Shown here one piece after another: positions 1-10,112 of a stretch of 21,906 nucleotides of DNA. The position numbers and the translations under genes were made by a program. The notes under the pieces were generated by a model. It searched no databases and had not been told where the DNA came from. It saw only the letters and a program-made list of their open reading frames with translations. The stretch spans positions 66,766-88,671 of the forward strand of contig JAHBMJ010000344.1 in the NCBI GenBank assembly GCA_018398765.1, written 5' to 3'. This DNA is from Chromera velia. Its lineage: Eukaryota > Sar > Chromeraceae. Within the stretch, counting starts at the first letter, position 1, and each line of letters begins with the position of its first letter.

Positions 1-49
1 CCTCTCTCTCTCTCTCTCTGTGTTTGTGTGTGTGTGTGTGTGTGTGTAG
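1..49 (+). repeat. (CT)n(GT)n tract forming the end of an intron
   Basis: A CT run is followed by a GT run ending in TAG at 47-49, directly before a coding-looking stretch. The same CT-then-GT layout ends other introns in this window (about 6607-6666 and 11668-11770), so it is read as the 3' end of an intron whose donor lies outside the window. Confidence 0.6.
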
Positions 50-560
50 GCACAACTGCAACTTGCGAACAGACGGAAATTGCGACCCTCCCGAATGTTC
101 GGAGCTGATTTCGGAGACGCCGCTGCTGCCACCGATAGAGGCCCCCACTGGACACAACCAAGAACTCACACAGGAGGACCAGGAGGAAGTTCTCAGAAAA
201 GACGGGGCTTATTTGCATTGGTTCAAAAACAAAATCGAGTGCGAGAGCGCGCACCCGGGAGAGAAGACCTGCATAGCGTGTCAACGAACAAATCCCTTGA
301 CGGACCTCGTGGAACTTCGCAACGTTCCGATGACCCCCGAGAGGAGGACCCATTGTGGAAGAGGGGTGATGACTGATAAGGGACAGGGAGGGGAAGCGGA
401 AGAGAGGTACGCGTGGAACTACGTAAGTGGGAAAACAGACTTAAAGGGACTGCGGATGGTGGCATGTCAGCGCAACAATTACGGTGAATTCGTCAGTAGG
501 GAGGAATTGTTTGGTTCGGGAGACGGCAAGAGGAGGACGCAGACAGCTGCAGAGGGATGA
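50..560 (+). CDS. Terminal exon of an unrecognised protein (5' part outside window)
   Basis: An open frame of about 170 codons starts right after a TAG acceptor at 47-49 and ends in TGA at 558-560. The first base completes a split codon. The protein is hydrophilic and not low-complexity. Near its N-terminus it has a cysteine cluster (C-x7-C-x4-C), then an acidic stretch, an aromatic YLHWF segment, a CIAC pair about 25 residues further on, and a basic tail (GKRRTQTAAEG). I do not recognise the family; the cysteine spacing matches no classical zinc finger I know. A GTAAGT at 422-427 and a GTCAGT at 492-497 lie inside the frame and could be alternative donors, but no downstream exon is evident before the AT-rich region. 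It is called a last exon because the frame closes and non-coding sequence follows. The overlapping frame at 80-376 looks like a shadow. Confidence 0.55.
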
Positions 561-1490
561 GTGGAGGGAGCATCGAACGATCGAAGAGAAAGATTGAGTC
601 TACATGTCTCTCTGATTGATTGGGGACATTTCTTTCGGTCTGTCCCTCATTCATTCGAAATAAGTAAAAACAAAGAAAGAAAAAAAAACAGCAACCAAGT
701 TTAAAGTCTAAAAGTTTGAAGGCACTACATTTGACAATCGAACCTCGTTTCGTCTCCCACACAATTCCAACATGCAACCGTATTTCCTTCCTTCAGCCTC
801 CGCTAATTAACTGTGTCGCACTCTCTCTCCCTTGTCCTTCCATGTGCAAATCTGCATCATGCAAGGGCAACAAGAAATGAAATCAAATCAAATGATTCGA
901 ACACGCAGTTTGGTCATGCAGTCTCTCTTCGACCTCCCGCTTTAGGCTTGATCAGCGCAAGCAAAGAAGAAAGCGACCAAGGGAAAACGCATCCATCTTT
1001 CATCCAGTCACTTACTCATTCGTGTATTCGTTTATCTTTTCATATCTTCACTGATTGTTTCACGGTCATCTCAATCTTGACCATCTCAATTAAGATTACA
1101 TCAAGAAGGCTGCTTGGACTCAAGCGAATCATGCAGCCACACAATTGACGTACTGACAACTAGAGTCACTGACAGACTCACCACGCGCATGCACCCAAAC
1201 AAACTACTTTTCCCGATCGAGCTTTCTGTACGTCTTGCCGGCCCCTCTCTCCGAGTCTCTCTCTCCCCCTTTTCCCTTACCTCCTCTTCCTGACGTCTTT
1301 CGACGCATGCATGGATGATTGGAATTAATTCATGGTGCAATACCAAGTCGGATGCACCGACCGACGAACGCAATGAATGGTAGCATGATGTCACACAAGC
1401 AAAGCAACGATCCGATTGAATTGATTCAAACGGAAAGAACAATAACTCATTCGATACCCAGGGGGATATCAAGGAAGAACTAAGAACGGA
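561..1490. other. Intergenic, no gene seen
   Basis: Mixed-composition sequence with several short open frames (for example 813-1148 on + and 1101-1472 on -). None has convincing protein character or a recognisable motif. It probably holds the 3' UTR of the upstream gene. I see no RNA gene or clear regulatory element. Confidence 0.5.
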
Positions 1491-1970
1491 GAGCCCATGA
1501 AAGCTAGCATGAAAGCAATTTGGCGGATCAAAAAACTTTTTTTTTCCAAAAAAAGTATGTTAAAGTATGCAAAATTAAGAAAACATACTACGCTGGAAAC
1601 AAAAAACAGGATCGTTGTTGGATAATTGAGCTGAATAATTAATCTACGGATGCAACAAAGTTTAAAAATGCATAGATTCAAAGTATAAATCTTTTTTAAA
1701 AAATACCATCCTAAATTTTGATCAATTTTGATATGAACCCAAGAAATCAAATTTGAAGAAAACAAAACAAAACATATGCTCAATTGCACATCATTTTGTT
1801 TAGTAACCCTAGCCGTAGCTTATGTATTCTTTTTTATAACTACCCAGCCTAGCTGCTACAAAAAGTGCTAACAATATCTAACAATGCATGCTTCATTTTA
1901 GGAGAATTAAGCGGAACTAAAAATCAAGTGAACAATTTTTTTTTGACTCCTAATTTAATTCTAGATTTAA
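1491..1970. other. AT-rich intergenic spacer
   Basis: Composition shifts sharply to A/T with many homopolymer runs. No coding frame is credible. It borders the fold-back elements at 1971 and 2550 and may itself be old transposon sequence. Confidence 0.5.
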
Positions 1971-2477
1971 TTTTTAAACTACGCATCGGCTAAAGGAAAA
2001 AAAAAAGATTTGTAAAAAACCTTTACTTTTTTTTTCTTTTTCAGCCAGGCAACTGTTGGTTAAGTGTTGCAGAAGTGTTGTTCATATGTTGCACAACTGT
2101 TGTTAAGTGTTGTTCGGGGGGCATTGACCTAAAGTTTGTTCCTAGCGTCTGGCCTATACGTCTTTCATCTCTTTCTTCTGTCCTGGTTACTGCTCTCGCT
2201 ACTAGCTCTCTCTTTCATGCGACCTCATACTTGACGCTCCTCCATCTGAATGCCTTCTTCGGCATTTGCTAAGTACTTCCTACCCCTCAGTCATAACCAG
2301 TGTACTGCTTACTCCTCCTTCCTCCCAGCCCTCCCCTTGCACTCCTCTGGTCCCCCGAATGCATGTTAAGTGTTCTTCAGGGGGAAAACGTAAATTAAAA
2401 AGAAAAAAGAAAAAAAAAGATCTCCTCTGATCATCTACTTTTTTTTTTTCTTTTAGCCGACATCTAGTTTTTAAAAA
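1971..2477. mobile_element. Fold-back (MITE-like) element 1
   Basis: The left arm 1971-2007 and the right arm 2438-2477 are inverted copies of each other. Both read TTTTTAAA, then an ACTA-like stretch, then CGGCTAAA, a G and a long A run, with a few mismatches. Each arm folds on itself again, because the A-run is followed 10-25 bp later by a T-run (2012-2042 and 2400-2435). The interior is more GC-balanced and CT-rich, encodes no credible protein, and carries a direct repeat GTTAAGTGTTSTTC(A)GGGGG at 2102-2120 and 2365-2384. Outer borders and target duplication are unclear. A non-autonomous DNA element is the likeliest reading; a simple secondary-structure repeat is the alternative. Confidence 0.5.
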
Positions 2478-2549
2478 ATACCGGAAGATTAATTATAATG
2501 TTTCTAGAATCTAAATTAATTCTAATGTTTTAATATAGCTATATGCTTA

Positions 2550-3131
2550 CCCTACAAAAATGAGTTAATTTACAGATGAATTTAAGTGAATTTAGATGAA
2601 TTTAGGTGAATTTACAAGTGAATTTTGAGTTAATGAATTTAGTTTTAAATTCACTATGAAATGAATTTGACCTCCTTGAACCTAACTACCACTTGAAAGT
2701 TTAAGCCGCATTTTTGGATAAGCTTGAAAGTCCGCACCGCAGGCACGGATCATTTATGGTGTCTTGAAAGCCAAAGCCGTATATCTGGATGGTGTCTTGA
2801 CCGTCTACGCCACAGGCGTGGACGGTCTCTTGAAAAACGATGCCGCAGATAAAGATCATCTTGATTATATTTTTTTAAGTGGCACTTAGGTTCAAGGAGG
2901 TTATGAATTTAAGTGAATTTACATCAATTAATTTTTATGTAAAACGCTCTAAATTCATATCGAAATGAATTTAGAAATCTAAATTCACAGTGAATTTAGC
3001 CTCAAAATTCACTTGTAAATGCACTTAAATTCACCTAAATTCATCTTAATTCACTGCTTAAATTCACGTAAATTCATCTAAAATTCTAAATTCACGAAAA
3101 TTCATTTATAAATTCACTCATTTTTGCAGGG
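2550..3131. mobile_element. Fold-back MITE 2 with TA flanks (Tc1/mariner-like size and target)
   Basis: The left end is CCCTACAAAAATGAG and the right end, read on the minus strand, is CCCTGCAAAAATGAG. Each is bordered by TA (2548-2549 and 3132-3133), the target duplication typical of Tc1/mariner-type elements. The inverted arms are long, about 145 bp on the left (to about 2696) and about 255 bp on the right (from about 2877). They are built of degenerate repeats of a TGAATTTA-type motif, and the innermost pair is a CCTCCTTGAACCTAA-type block at 2671-2685 and 2887-2904. No transposase is encoded, so it is non-autonomous. The core is described separately. Confidence 0.75.
2692..2864. repeat. 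Degenerate 31-40 bp tandem repeats in the MITE 2 core
   Basis: Each unit starts with CTTGA. Starts are at 2692, 2723, 2763, 2796, 2829 and 2860, a spacing of 31, 40, 33, 33 and 31 bp. Most units continue with a GCCGCA-like block about 14 bp in and a GGATSRT-like block near the end. The unit at 2796 contains a near-perfect hairpin, GACCGTC paired with GACGGTC, with ACGCC/GGCGT inside it. Composition is richer in G/C than the arms. Confidence 0.65.
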
Positions 3132-3133
3132 TA

Positions 3134-3521
3134 TAAATTAACATATCTGAATCAATGATTTTAGGATTTCGAATGATCATACGGACCAATGATACGGTCC
3201 TACTACAGTCCTTGCAGACTAAGTTGCAGTAAAGAAGATAAAAGTAATTTTAAGTAAATTATTACTGTAAATAAGAAAGTAAAAAACTTTGTCTGTTTTT
3301 CTGTCTGTCTGTCTGTGTTTCTTATTTATTTCTTTCTCAACCACTGCGACACTTTCTATGGGTTTGCATGCCTGTCTGCATGCTTCACTCTGCCTGCGGG
3401 TTCTCGACTCCTCGTTCGTCTTTTCAAGAGGATTGAAAGAAACGCCATACAAAGAAACCATCTACAGCAATTCATATCTGCGACAGGATGCGCCTGTCGA
3501 GCCACAATGCCGACTTAAAGT
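3134..3521. other. Spacer downstream of the minus-strand gene
   Basis: Contains a CTGT microsatellite near 3292-3318. Short frames on both strands look accidental. It probably includes the 3' UTR of the minus-strand gene ending at 3522. Confidence 0.4.
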
Positions 3522-4168
3522 TTATCGCCGAGTGCAGACATCAACAATCTGAGTTTCAGCAGAAACGTATTCAAATTTCTTCTCTTTGAAAAGAATCGCC
3601 TTGCCATCTGCGGTCACTTCGGCTTCCACCGTTTCATCAATCGCATCATCAGTCCTCTCATCTCCCACCTCCCGACCGTAATTTCCCTTCTCTCGGGTGA
3701 ACCGAATGATCAGACGCAAACAGCCCCCATGCAAACAGCCCCCATCGTCCTTCGAGCTCTCTGCGACTTCAAAAGTCCCGTGCCGTTGCTCATCCACCCC
3801 GAAAGCGTACCCTTCATTCCCGTCATGGTGCACGATTCGGTTTCCCTCCAAAACCACCAACTCGGGGAGGGCACCGCCATCCGTCGTGTAGCGCCCAACT
3901 GCGAGCGACTGATTCATCCTGCAAACCTTCTGTGTAGCTGTCAGTGAACCCGGGCTCAGTGCACGCGGGCCACGTGCACGGTCCGTGCCAGGCAGGCACT
4001 CTGACAGAGAGAGTTAGGAGTGGAATCCGACAGTCTCACAGCCTGCCTGCCTGCCTTGGTGGGGACCCACCTGCCGCCTGGAAGCCCTCCTTCGGCCGGC
4101 TCAATCAGACCCTGCACGCATTCACACGCCCTGGCATGCACATCGATCCATCCATCGAACTTCGGCAT
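3522..4168 (-). CDS. Hypothetical protein, two exons
   Basis: Model on the minus strand: exon 1 is 4168-4071 (32 codons plus 2 nt, from ATG, MPKFDGWIDVH...) and exon 2 is 3918-3522 (1 nt plus 131 codons plus TAA). The intron at 4070-3919 starts GTGGGT and ends TTTGCAG. The split codon AG|G restores the frame, giving 164 residues. The first part is G- and D-rich with a GGALPELVVLEGN segment, then HHDGNEGYAFGVDEQ, and an acidic C-terminal half (DERTDDAIDETVEAEV). It looks like a beta-strand-rich soluble domain; no signal peptide or membrane segment is seen. I do not recognise the family. The frame is open upstream to 4297 and a CAG lies right before the ATG, so an extra 5' exon or longer N-terminus is possible. 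If 4071-4168 is wrong, exon 2 can start at its own ATG (3917-3915). Confidence 0.6.
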
Positions 4169-4402
4169 CTGTTTACAGAAACCTAAAGTTCCTACGGCCT
4201 CACATGACTTGAAAGAATCAACAGCTGCAGGCGCACATCCAGAAACAGGTGAGCGATGGGCCCGTGAATTCCGCGGATGAGTCGCTCGAATCACCATATG
4301 TTAACAATTGGGAGTATGCATTTTGTCAGCTGGAACTCGTCAAAAAATTGAATACACGCCACGTAGATGTATTCATCGACTTTATTAATGATACAAATAC
4401 CG

Positions 4403-4442
<40 letters not shown>

Positions 4443-4541
4443 TTCAAACACAGAGAATAAGGTGGAGAGGGGGGGTTGGATGCGAGTACTAAGATGGAGC
4501 TAGGGATGATGGAGGGAAATGCGGGTAAGTAAGTAAGTGGC

Positions 4542-4577
<36 letters not shown>

Positions 4578-5654
4578 ACGATCAAAGCATGGAACCAACC
4601 TGCAGAGATATCTGCATGCATGCACGCGGGCGTCCAGGTAGACGGAAGGAGATGTGCATGACAGGTGGTGAAAAGACTCACGCAAAGACGCTGCCAGCAC
4701 CATTCATGCACGTACCTGCAGGCCACCCGATTGATTCAGTCGTCATGCACGGGTAGAGTTTGACGTCTCCGTGGGAATTCAGCGTCCATGCATCGAGGTG
4801 GAGACATTACTTCTCTTATCGCCTCTCCGGGCGTGTATTGGTCCGGTATGCATAGGTTCGGTGGAGACGGATGGAGACGGATATATAGTACATGGAGCTG
4901 TAAGTTAACCAGGGAGGGGGGAGTGTCCAAATCGTGGTGCAAAGCAGACGTCCAGATTGAACTCGGCGTGATACTGATCGAGTATATATACACGTTTTTA
5001 ATACCCTGTCAGACAGTTGAAAACACCTATGTAGCTGTGTCAGCTTTCCTGATGCCGGTGTGATATATATGCCGGTGTGACTAATTGTGACTATGGTGTG
5101 ACTTGAAACTTTTTGTCAACGCGTGACAAGAACGTCCATGCATGCACTGCGCGCGCATTCAGCGGAGGAGACGGCAGACCAGGCTCTCACATGATCTGAC
5201 TCCAGAGACGGCTTAATTCCATGACTCAGGATAGATAGTAACGCAGCGGATCGGGTCAGTGCAGGCTTGAATCTTGTCTGACTAACTCAGAGGCAGACCG
5301 TGATAGCTTGCGTAAGTACGGTCTTCCGTGGTGTCACTTTCCGACGAAGCTAGAGGGTCACTGAATCTGTGTCGCGCGCACCCTCGGTTTGCTCGTCTAG
5401 CTCGTTTGGATTCTGTCCATCCTTGGGGCTCGCGTCGTCGCCTCGACCGGACAGAAGCGACGAGAAAAGGCACTGCGGATCTCTGCGGATATTTTATTTC
5501 AGTAAAGTGGTGGCAGAAGTGACCTCTGAAAGGCTCACCAAACGTTCAAAACAGAATCACTCGAGAAACAGGCAGGCACCCATTTTCGCGGGGGCACGGC
5601 AACGACGAAGAAGTCAATTACCGAAGACGATAAGTCGCTCTTCTGTCTGGTCTG
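4169..5654. promoter_or_regulatory. Divergent intergenic region between two genes
   Basis: About 1.5 kb separates the minus-strand hypothetical gene from the HisRS start codon, so both promoters should lie here. It contains a (CA)n tract at 4404-4440, a (GA)n tract near 4544-4570, many GCATGC/CATGCATG palindromes (about 4615-4622 and 4788-4792), and a short direct repeat TGCCGGTGTGA at 5054-5064 and 5070-5080. No canonical TATA element can be assigned with confidence. Open frames here (4736-4993, 5282-5522) look accidental. Confidence 0.4.
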
Positions 5655-5747
5655 ATGGTTGGCCTTCGCAGTGCAGCGTTGTTTGTTGCCCTCCTGCCGG
5701 CTGCCCTGCTCTCTTCTTTCCGAGGGAGGGTGGAAGGGCATCCAACC
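5655..5747 (+). CDS. hisS: HisRS exon 1: signal-peptide-like leader
   Basis: ATG followed by a short basic start and a hydrophobic core ([14 protein letters not shown]), then [10 protein letters not shown]: 31 codons ending in phase 0 at a GTCAGT donor (5748). The Phe right after the small residues recalls the +1 Phe of transit peptides in red-derived complex plastids. The frame would stop two codons after the donor. Assignment rests on phase, donor type and leader character, not on homology. Confidence 0.6.
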
Positions 5748-6132
5748 GTCAGTTGACCTCTCGATCTGCCCGCCGCCCCTTCCCCACCCAACCCGTCTAT
5801 TCTGGACTACCCCCCGATTGGCAGTTCGTTCACGTGTTACCTTCTCTGCCTGTGTCATTTTGCTCCCATTCCTTTTCTTTCTTTTGAGTCGTTTCCTTCC
5901 GACTGAGCGAGCACTGATCGATCGACTGCTTTCCTTCCAATCCCCCGTCTTTGCTTCCGGAGCGCTTTTCCCTTCTCTCTTCTCCCCTCTGTCCGTCCAC
6001 CCTGTTCTGTTCGCATATACCTCAAAGAAAATTTCGAAAAAGAAAGAAAGAAAGAACGAACGAAAGAACGAAAGAACGAAAGAACGAAACGAAAGAAAGA
6101 AAGAACGAAAGAACGAAAGAACGAAAGAACGA

Positions 6133-6164
<32 letters not shown>

Positions 6165-6604
6165 ATGGAAGAAAGGAAGGAAAGAAAGAAAGAAAGGATA
6201 AATGGAAGAAAGGAAGGAAGGAAAGAAAGAAAGAATGAATGAATAACCATGCGTAGTGTCTGCAGACTTTCCGGAGTGCATCTACCTCCCCCTTCCTGCT
6301 GGGCTTTGCGTTTTCACCGAGTGAGCTGGAGAAGGATAGAGGGAGGGGCGGACTGGAAACGACCTCCTTCTCTCGTTTGAAGGCAGAGAAGGGGGTCAGT
6401 GAAAGCTTCTTTCATTCAAGTCAGATGCAATCACTCTCAAGCAAGGAAAAAAAACTGATTTGTAAGTATGCCTAAAGGTATTCTGTCTAAAGAGGGGCAT
6501 TGTCTTTCTCTCCGTTCCTCTCTTCTTCTCTTCTCTGACAGTTTCCAACGTGCTGTTGCTGCAGTTTTTGTGTGACGCAAATCTGTCAGAGCATTCAACT
6601 CTGC

Positions 6605-6637
<33 letters not shown>

Positions 6638-7084
6638 TGTGTGTTTTTGTGCCTGCGTGCGTGCAGACGATTCCGCCGAATGAGGGGACAGGTGTGCGTC
6701 GGAGTGCGGCTGTGTTGCAAGCAGCCGACCCTAATGGGAAGGACGGGGGCGAGGACAAGAATATCAATAACAAGAAGAAGAAGCAGCAATGCTCCTCCAA
6801 CAAGGCAATTTCTTTGAGTCCCCCCAGGGGGACGAGGGACTTTTTCCCTGAAGACATGAGACTCCGAAATTGGCTTTTTGGTCATGTCAGTATGTCAGGC
6901 ATGCATTCATGCAGGCAGGCAGACAGTCGAATCTTTGTTCTTCTTCTTGTTTTGTTTTGCTTATTTCGTCTCTTGGAGTTTATATCGATTTGCTTTGGTT
7001 TATTCATATTTGGGAGGCATGCTCCAGTCCTCTGTGTGTGTTTACAATCATAATCAGACACACACGGTCACTCGCTCACGCTCG

Positions 7085-7161
<77 letters not shown>

Positions 7162-9910
7162 ACACACACAAGCAGACGCATGAATTTGCTGAGGAAAGTG
7201 TTTCGCTCCCTATTTCGCAACGTCAGAGTTTGAAAGAGCTGGACTGCGGGAATTATGTTGTTTCATCGAATTCATTGTCGAATCATGTGGCGTTGCTCTC
7301 GCATGAAGCCTTTATTGAATGGAATGAAACCGTGTTTATTATCTGCGAGACTCCCTACTTTTATGTGCGATGCAATCTGCCTGCCTGCTTGCTTGTTTGC
7401 TGATTTGTTTATGTACAGTGGCGCGATGTGGCGTCTCTCTTCGGGTTTGAGGAATTTGACGCTCCCGTCCTTGAGAGTGAGGACCTGTACATCAGAAAGG
7501 TACTGTCTGTAGGCCAGAAGGAAGAGGGGGAGGGGAATTAATTCGTCTGTGAGACATCAAGGCAAAAAGAAAGGGAATGGAATGTGAGGCACCATCTGTC
7601 TTGCAGCTGTGAGCTTGTTTGAGGGAACCAAGAAAGTCAGGAGCGCATTTCCAGAAAGAACAGAAGCGGTTTTCTCGTACTGCTTCCGTCTTTTGTCTTC
7701 TCTTGTCTTCTCTTCTCTATTCCTCTTCTTCGTCTCTTCTTCCGCCCCACCTCCACGACCTTTGACCCCTCCTCTCTCGTTTGCTTCATTCCTTCCTGCC
7801 TGCCTTCATTAGTTCCCCTCCCTTCTCCCCCCTCTCTCAAAATCGTGAAAGCGACTATCAATCAGTTGTTGTTAAGAAAGAAGGAAGTGACACTCCCCGA
7901 AAAGAAGGAAGCTATCGATAGACTGATTGATTCTATTGTCACCGCCTCGCTGTCATCTTCATTTGATTTCTCTCTCTTAGTAGCCTGTGTAGAGGAGGAA
8001 TGTACGTTGATATTCTCGTGTGCAAACGATTGTTCACTGCCAGTTTGCCCCTTCCCATGCAGGCAGGCGAAGAGGTGACCCAACAGTTGATATTCTCGTG
8101 TTCATACGATTATTCACTGCCATTTTGCCCCTTCCCATGCAGGCAGGCGAAGAGGTGACCCAACAGCTGTACTCATTTGAAGACAGAGGCGGCAGGAGAG
8201 TCGCCCTGCGCCCCGAGCTGACGCCCTCCCTGGCTCGAATGGTCCTTGCAAAGAGACGCCAGCTCCAGACGCCCCTCAAGTGGTGGAGCATTCCGCAGTG
8301 CTGGAGGTGAGGCAGCATCAATCATTGCTTTAAACACATTCATCATGTGTTTGTACAGCTGGAGCATTCCTTTCTTCCTCAGTGTTTCAGATGACGCCTG
8401 CGTACTCACTCGCTCTACAATGTGGAGGTGGCCTTCAATCATCATGAGGGATGACATCAATCAGCAAATCCTTGCCTCCATCCTCCATCTGTCTTGCGCC
8501 TGCATCCCTTTTCCCTGATTCAGCCTTGACTCTCCATCCCTTTTTCCCTGATTCAGCCTTGACTCTCCATCCCTTTTCCCTGATTCACCCTTGACTCTCC
8601 ATTCCTTTTCCCTGATTCACCCTTGACTCTCCATCCCTTTTCCCTGATTCAGCCTTGACTCTCCATCCCTTTTTCCCTGATTCAGCCTTGACTCTCCATC
8701 CCTTTTCCCTGATTCAGCCTTGACTCTCCATCCCTTTTCCCTGATTCAGCCTTGACTCTCCATCCCTTTTTCCCTGATTCAGCCTTGACTCTCCATTCCT
8801 TTTCCCTGATTCAGCCTTGACTCTCCATCCCTTTTCCCTGATTCAGCCTTGACTCTCCATCCCTTTTCCCTGATTCAGCCTTGACTCTCCATTCCTTTTC
8901 CCTGATTCAGCCTTGACTCTCCATCCCTTTTCCCTGATTCAGCCTTGACTCTCCATCCCTTTTCCCTGATTCAGCCTTGACTCTCCATCCCTTTTCCCTG
9001 ATTCAGCCTTGACTCTCCATGGGGAAAAAGAAAGAAAGAAAGAAAGAAAGAAACGAAGAAGGAAGCAAGGAAGCCTCTCTCTCTTCTTTGAGTGTCATCA
9101 GCTGTCCCGATTCTTGTGCAATAGGGGGTTCCCTCTCTCTGTGTCTCTTGGTATCAAATCTGCAAAGCGCATGCCTTCTTTCTTGCGTTTCTTTTTTTTC
9201 TTCCCCTGCCTTTTTTGGATGTCTGCAGATACGAGCGAATGACTCGAGGCCGAAGACGAGAGCACTACCAGTGGAATATGGACATCTGGGGTCTGTCAGT
9301 CAGTCAGTTGGCCTGCCATATCTCCGTTTCTTTTTCTATTCTTATTTGATAAGAGGACATCTGGGGTCTGTCAGTCAGTCAGTTGGCCTGCCATATCTCC
9401 GTTTCTTTTTCTATTCTTATTTGATAAGAGGACATCTGGGGTCAGTCAGTCAGTCAGTTGGCCTGCCATATCTCCGTTTCTTTTTCTATTTGGGGTCAGT
9501 CAGTCAGTTGGCTCTGTGCATTGATTCAGTCAGTGAAAGACGAGGCGAGTGTCTCTGCTTCAGTCAAACAGTTTGCCCTTCACAAGTGTGTCTCTGGGTA
9601 TTATTCAACGATGCCGCAGTCGCACATGAGAGGACAAGAGAAGAAAAGAGATTGTGGTGTTCTGTCCTTTTCTGACGACCTCAGGAATGCTTCTCTGTGT
9701 GTGTGTGTGTATGTGTGTGTGTGTGCGTGCGTGTACGTGTGTGTGTGTGTGTGTGCGTGTGTGTGCGTGCATGCATGCAGGCGTCCCGGGTGTCCAGGCG
9801 GAAGCGGAACTTTTGTCTGCGATTGTGACTTTCTTTCGGAGGGTGAGCCGGCCTGCCTCTCTGCCTGCCTGTCTTTCTGTCTGTCTGCTTGTCTTTCTGT
9901 CTGTCTGCTT

Positions 9911-9943
<33 letters not shown>

Positions 9944-9982
9944 TCTGCCTGCCTGTCTTTCTGTCTGCCTGTCTGTCTGCTT

Positions 9983-10023
<41 letters not shown>

Positions 10024-10074
10024 TCTGCCTGCCTGTCTTTCTGTCTGTCTGCTTGTCTGCCTGTCTGTCTGTGC

Positions 10075-10112
<38 letters not shown>

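Noticed and set aside
813-1472. Overlapping frames of 111 and 123 codons
   Set aside because: Ser/Leu/His-rich without motifs, bordered by no convincing splice sites, and mutually overlapping on opposite strands.
5535-6281. Minus-strand frame of 248 codons (Phe/Leu/Ser-rich), and plus-strand Lys/Glu/Arg frames
   Set aside because: Frames through the GAAA/GAAC microsatellite in HisRS intron 1 plus flanking intron; composition comes from the repeat. The minus frame also overlaps HisRS exon 1 on the other strand.
6541-6590. Possible extra HisRS exon between exons 2 and 3 (after CTGACAG)
   Set aside because: It would encode a run of cysteines and cannot join exons 2 and 3, which are both phase 0, with any good donor. 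Direct joining of 6394 to 6667 is simpler.
8503-9018. CRISPR-like repeat array
   Set aside because: Units are directly adjacent with no unique spacers, sit inside a eukaryotic intron, and have no cas genes nearby. It is a minisatellite.
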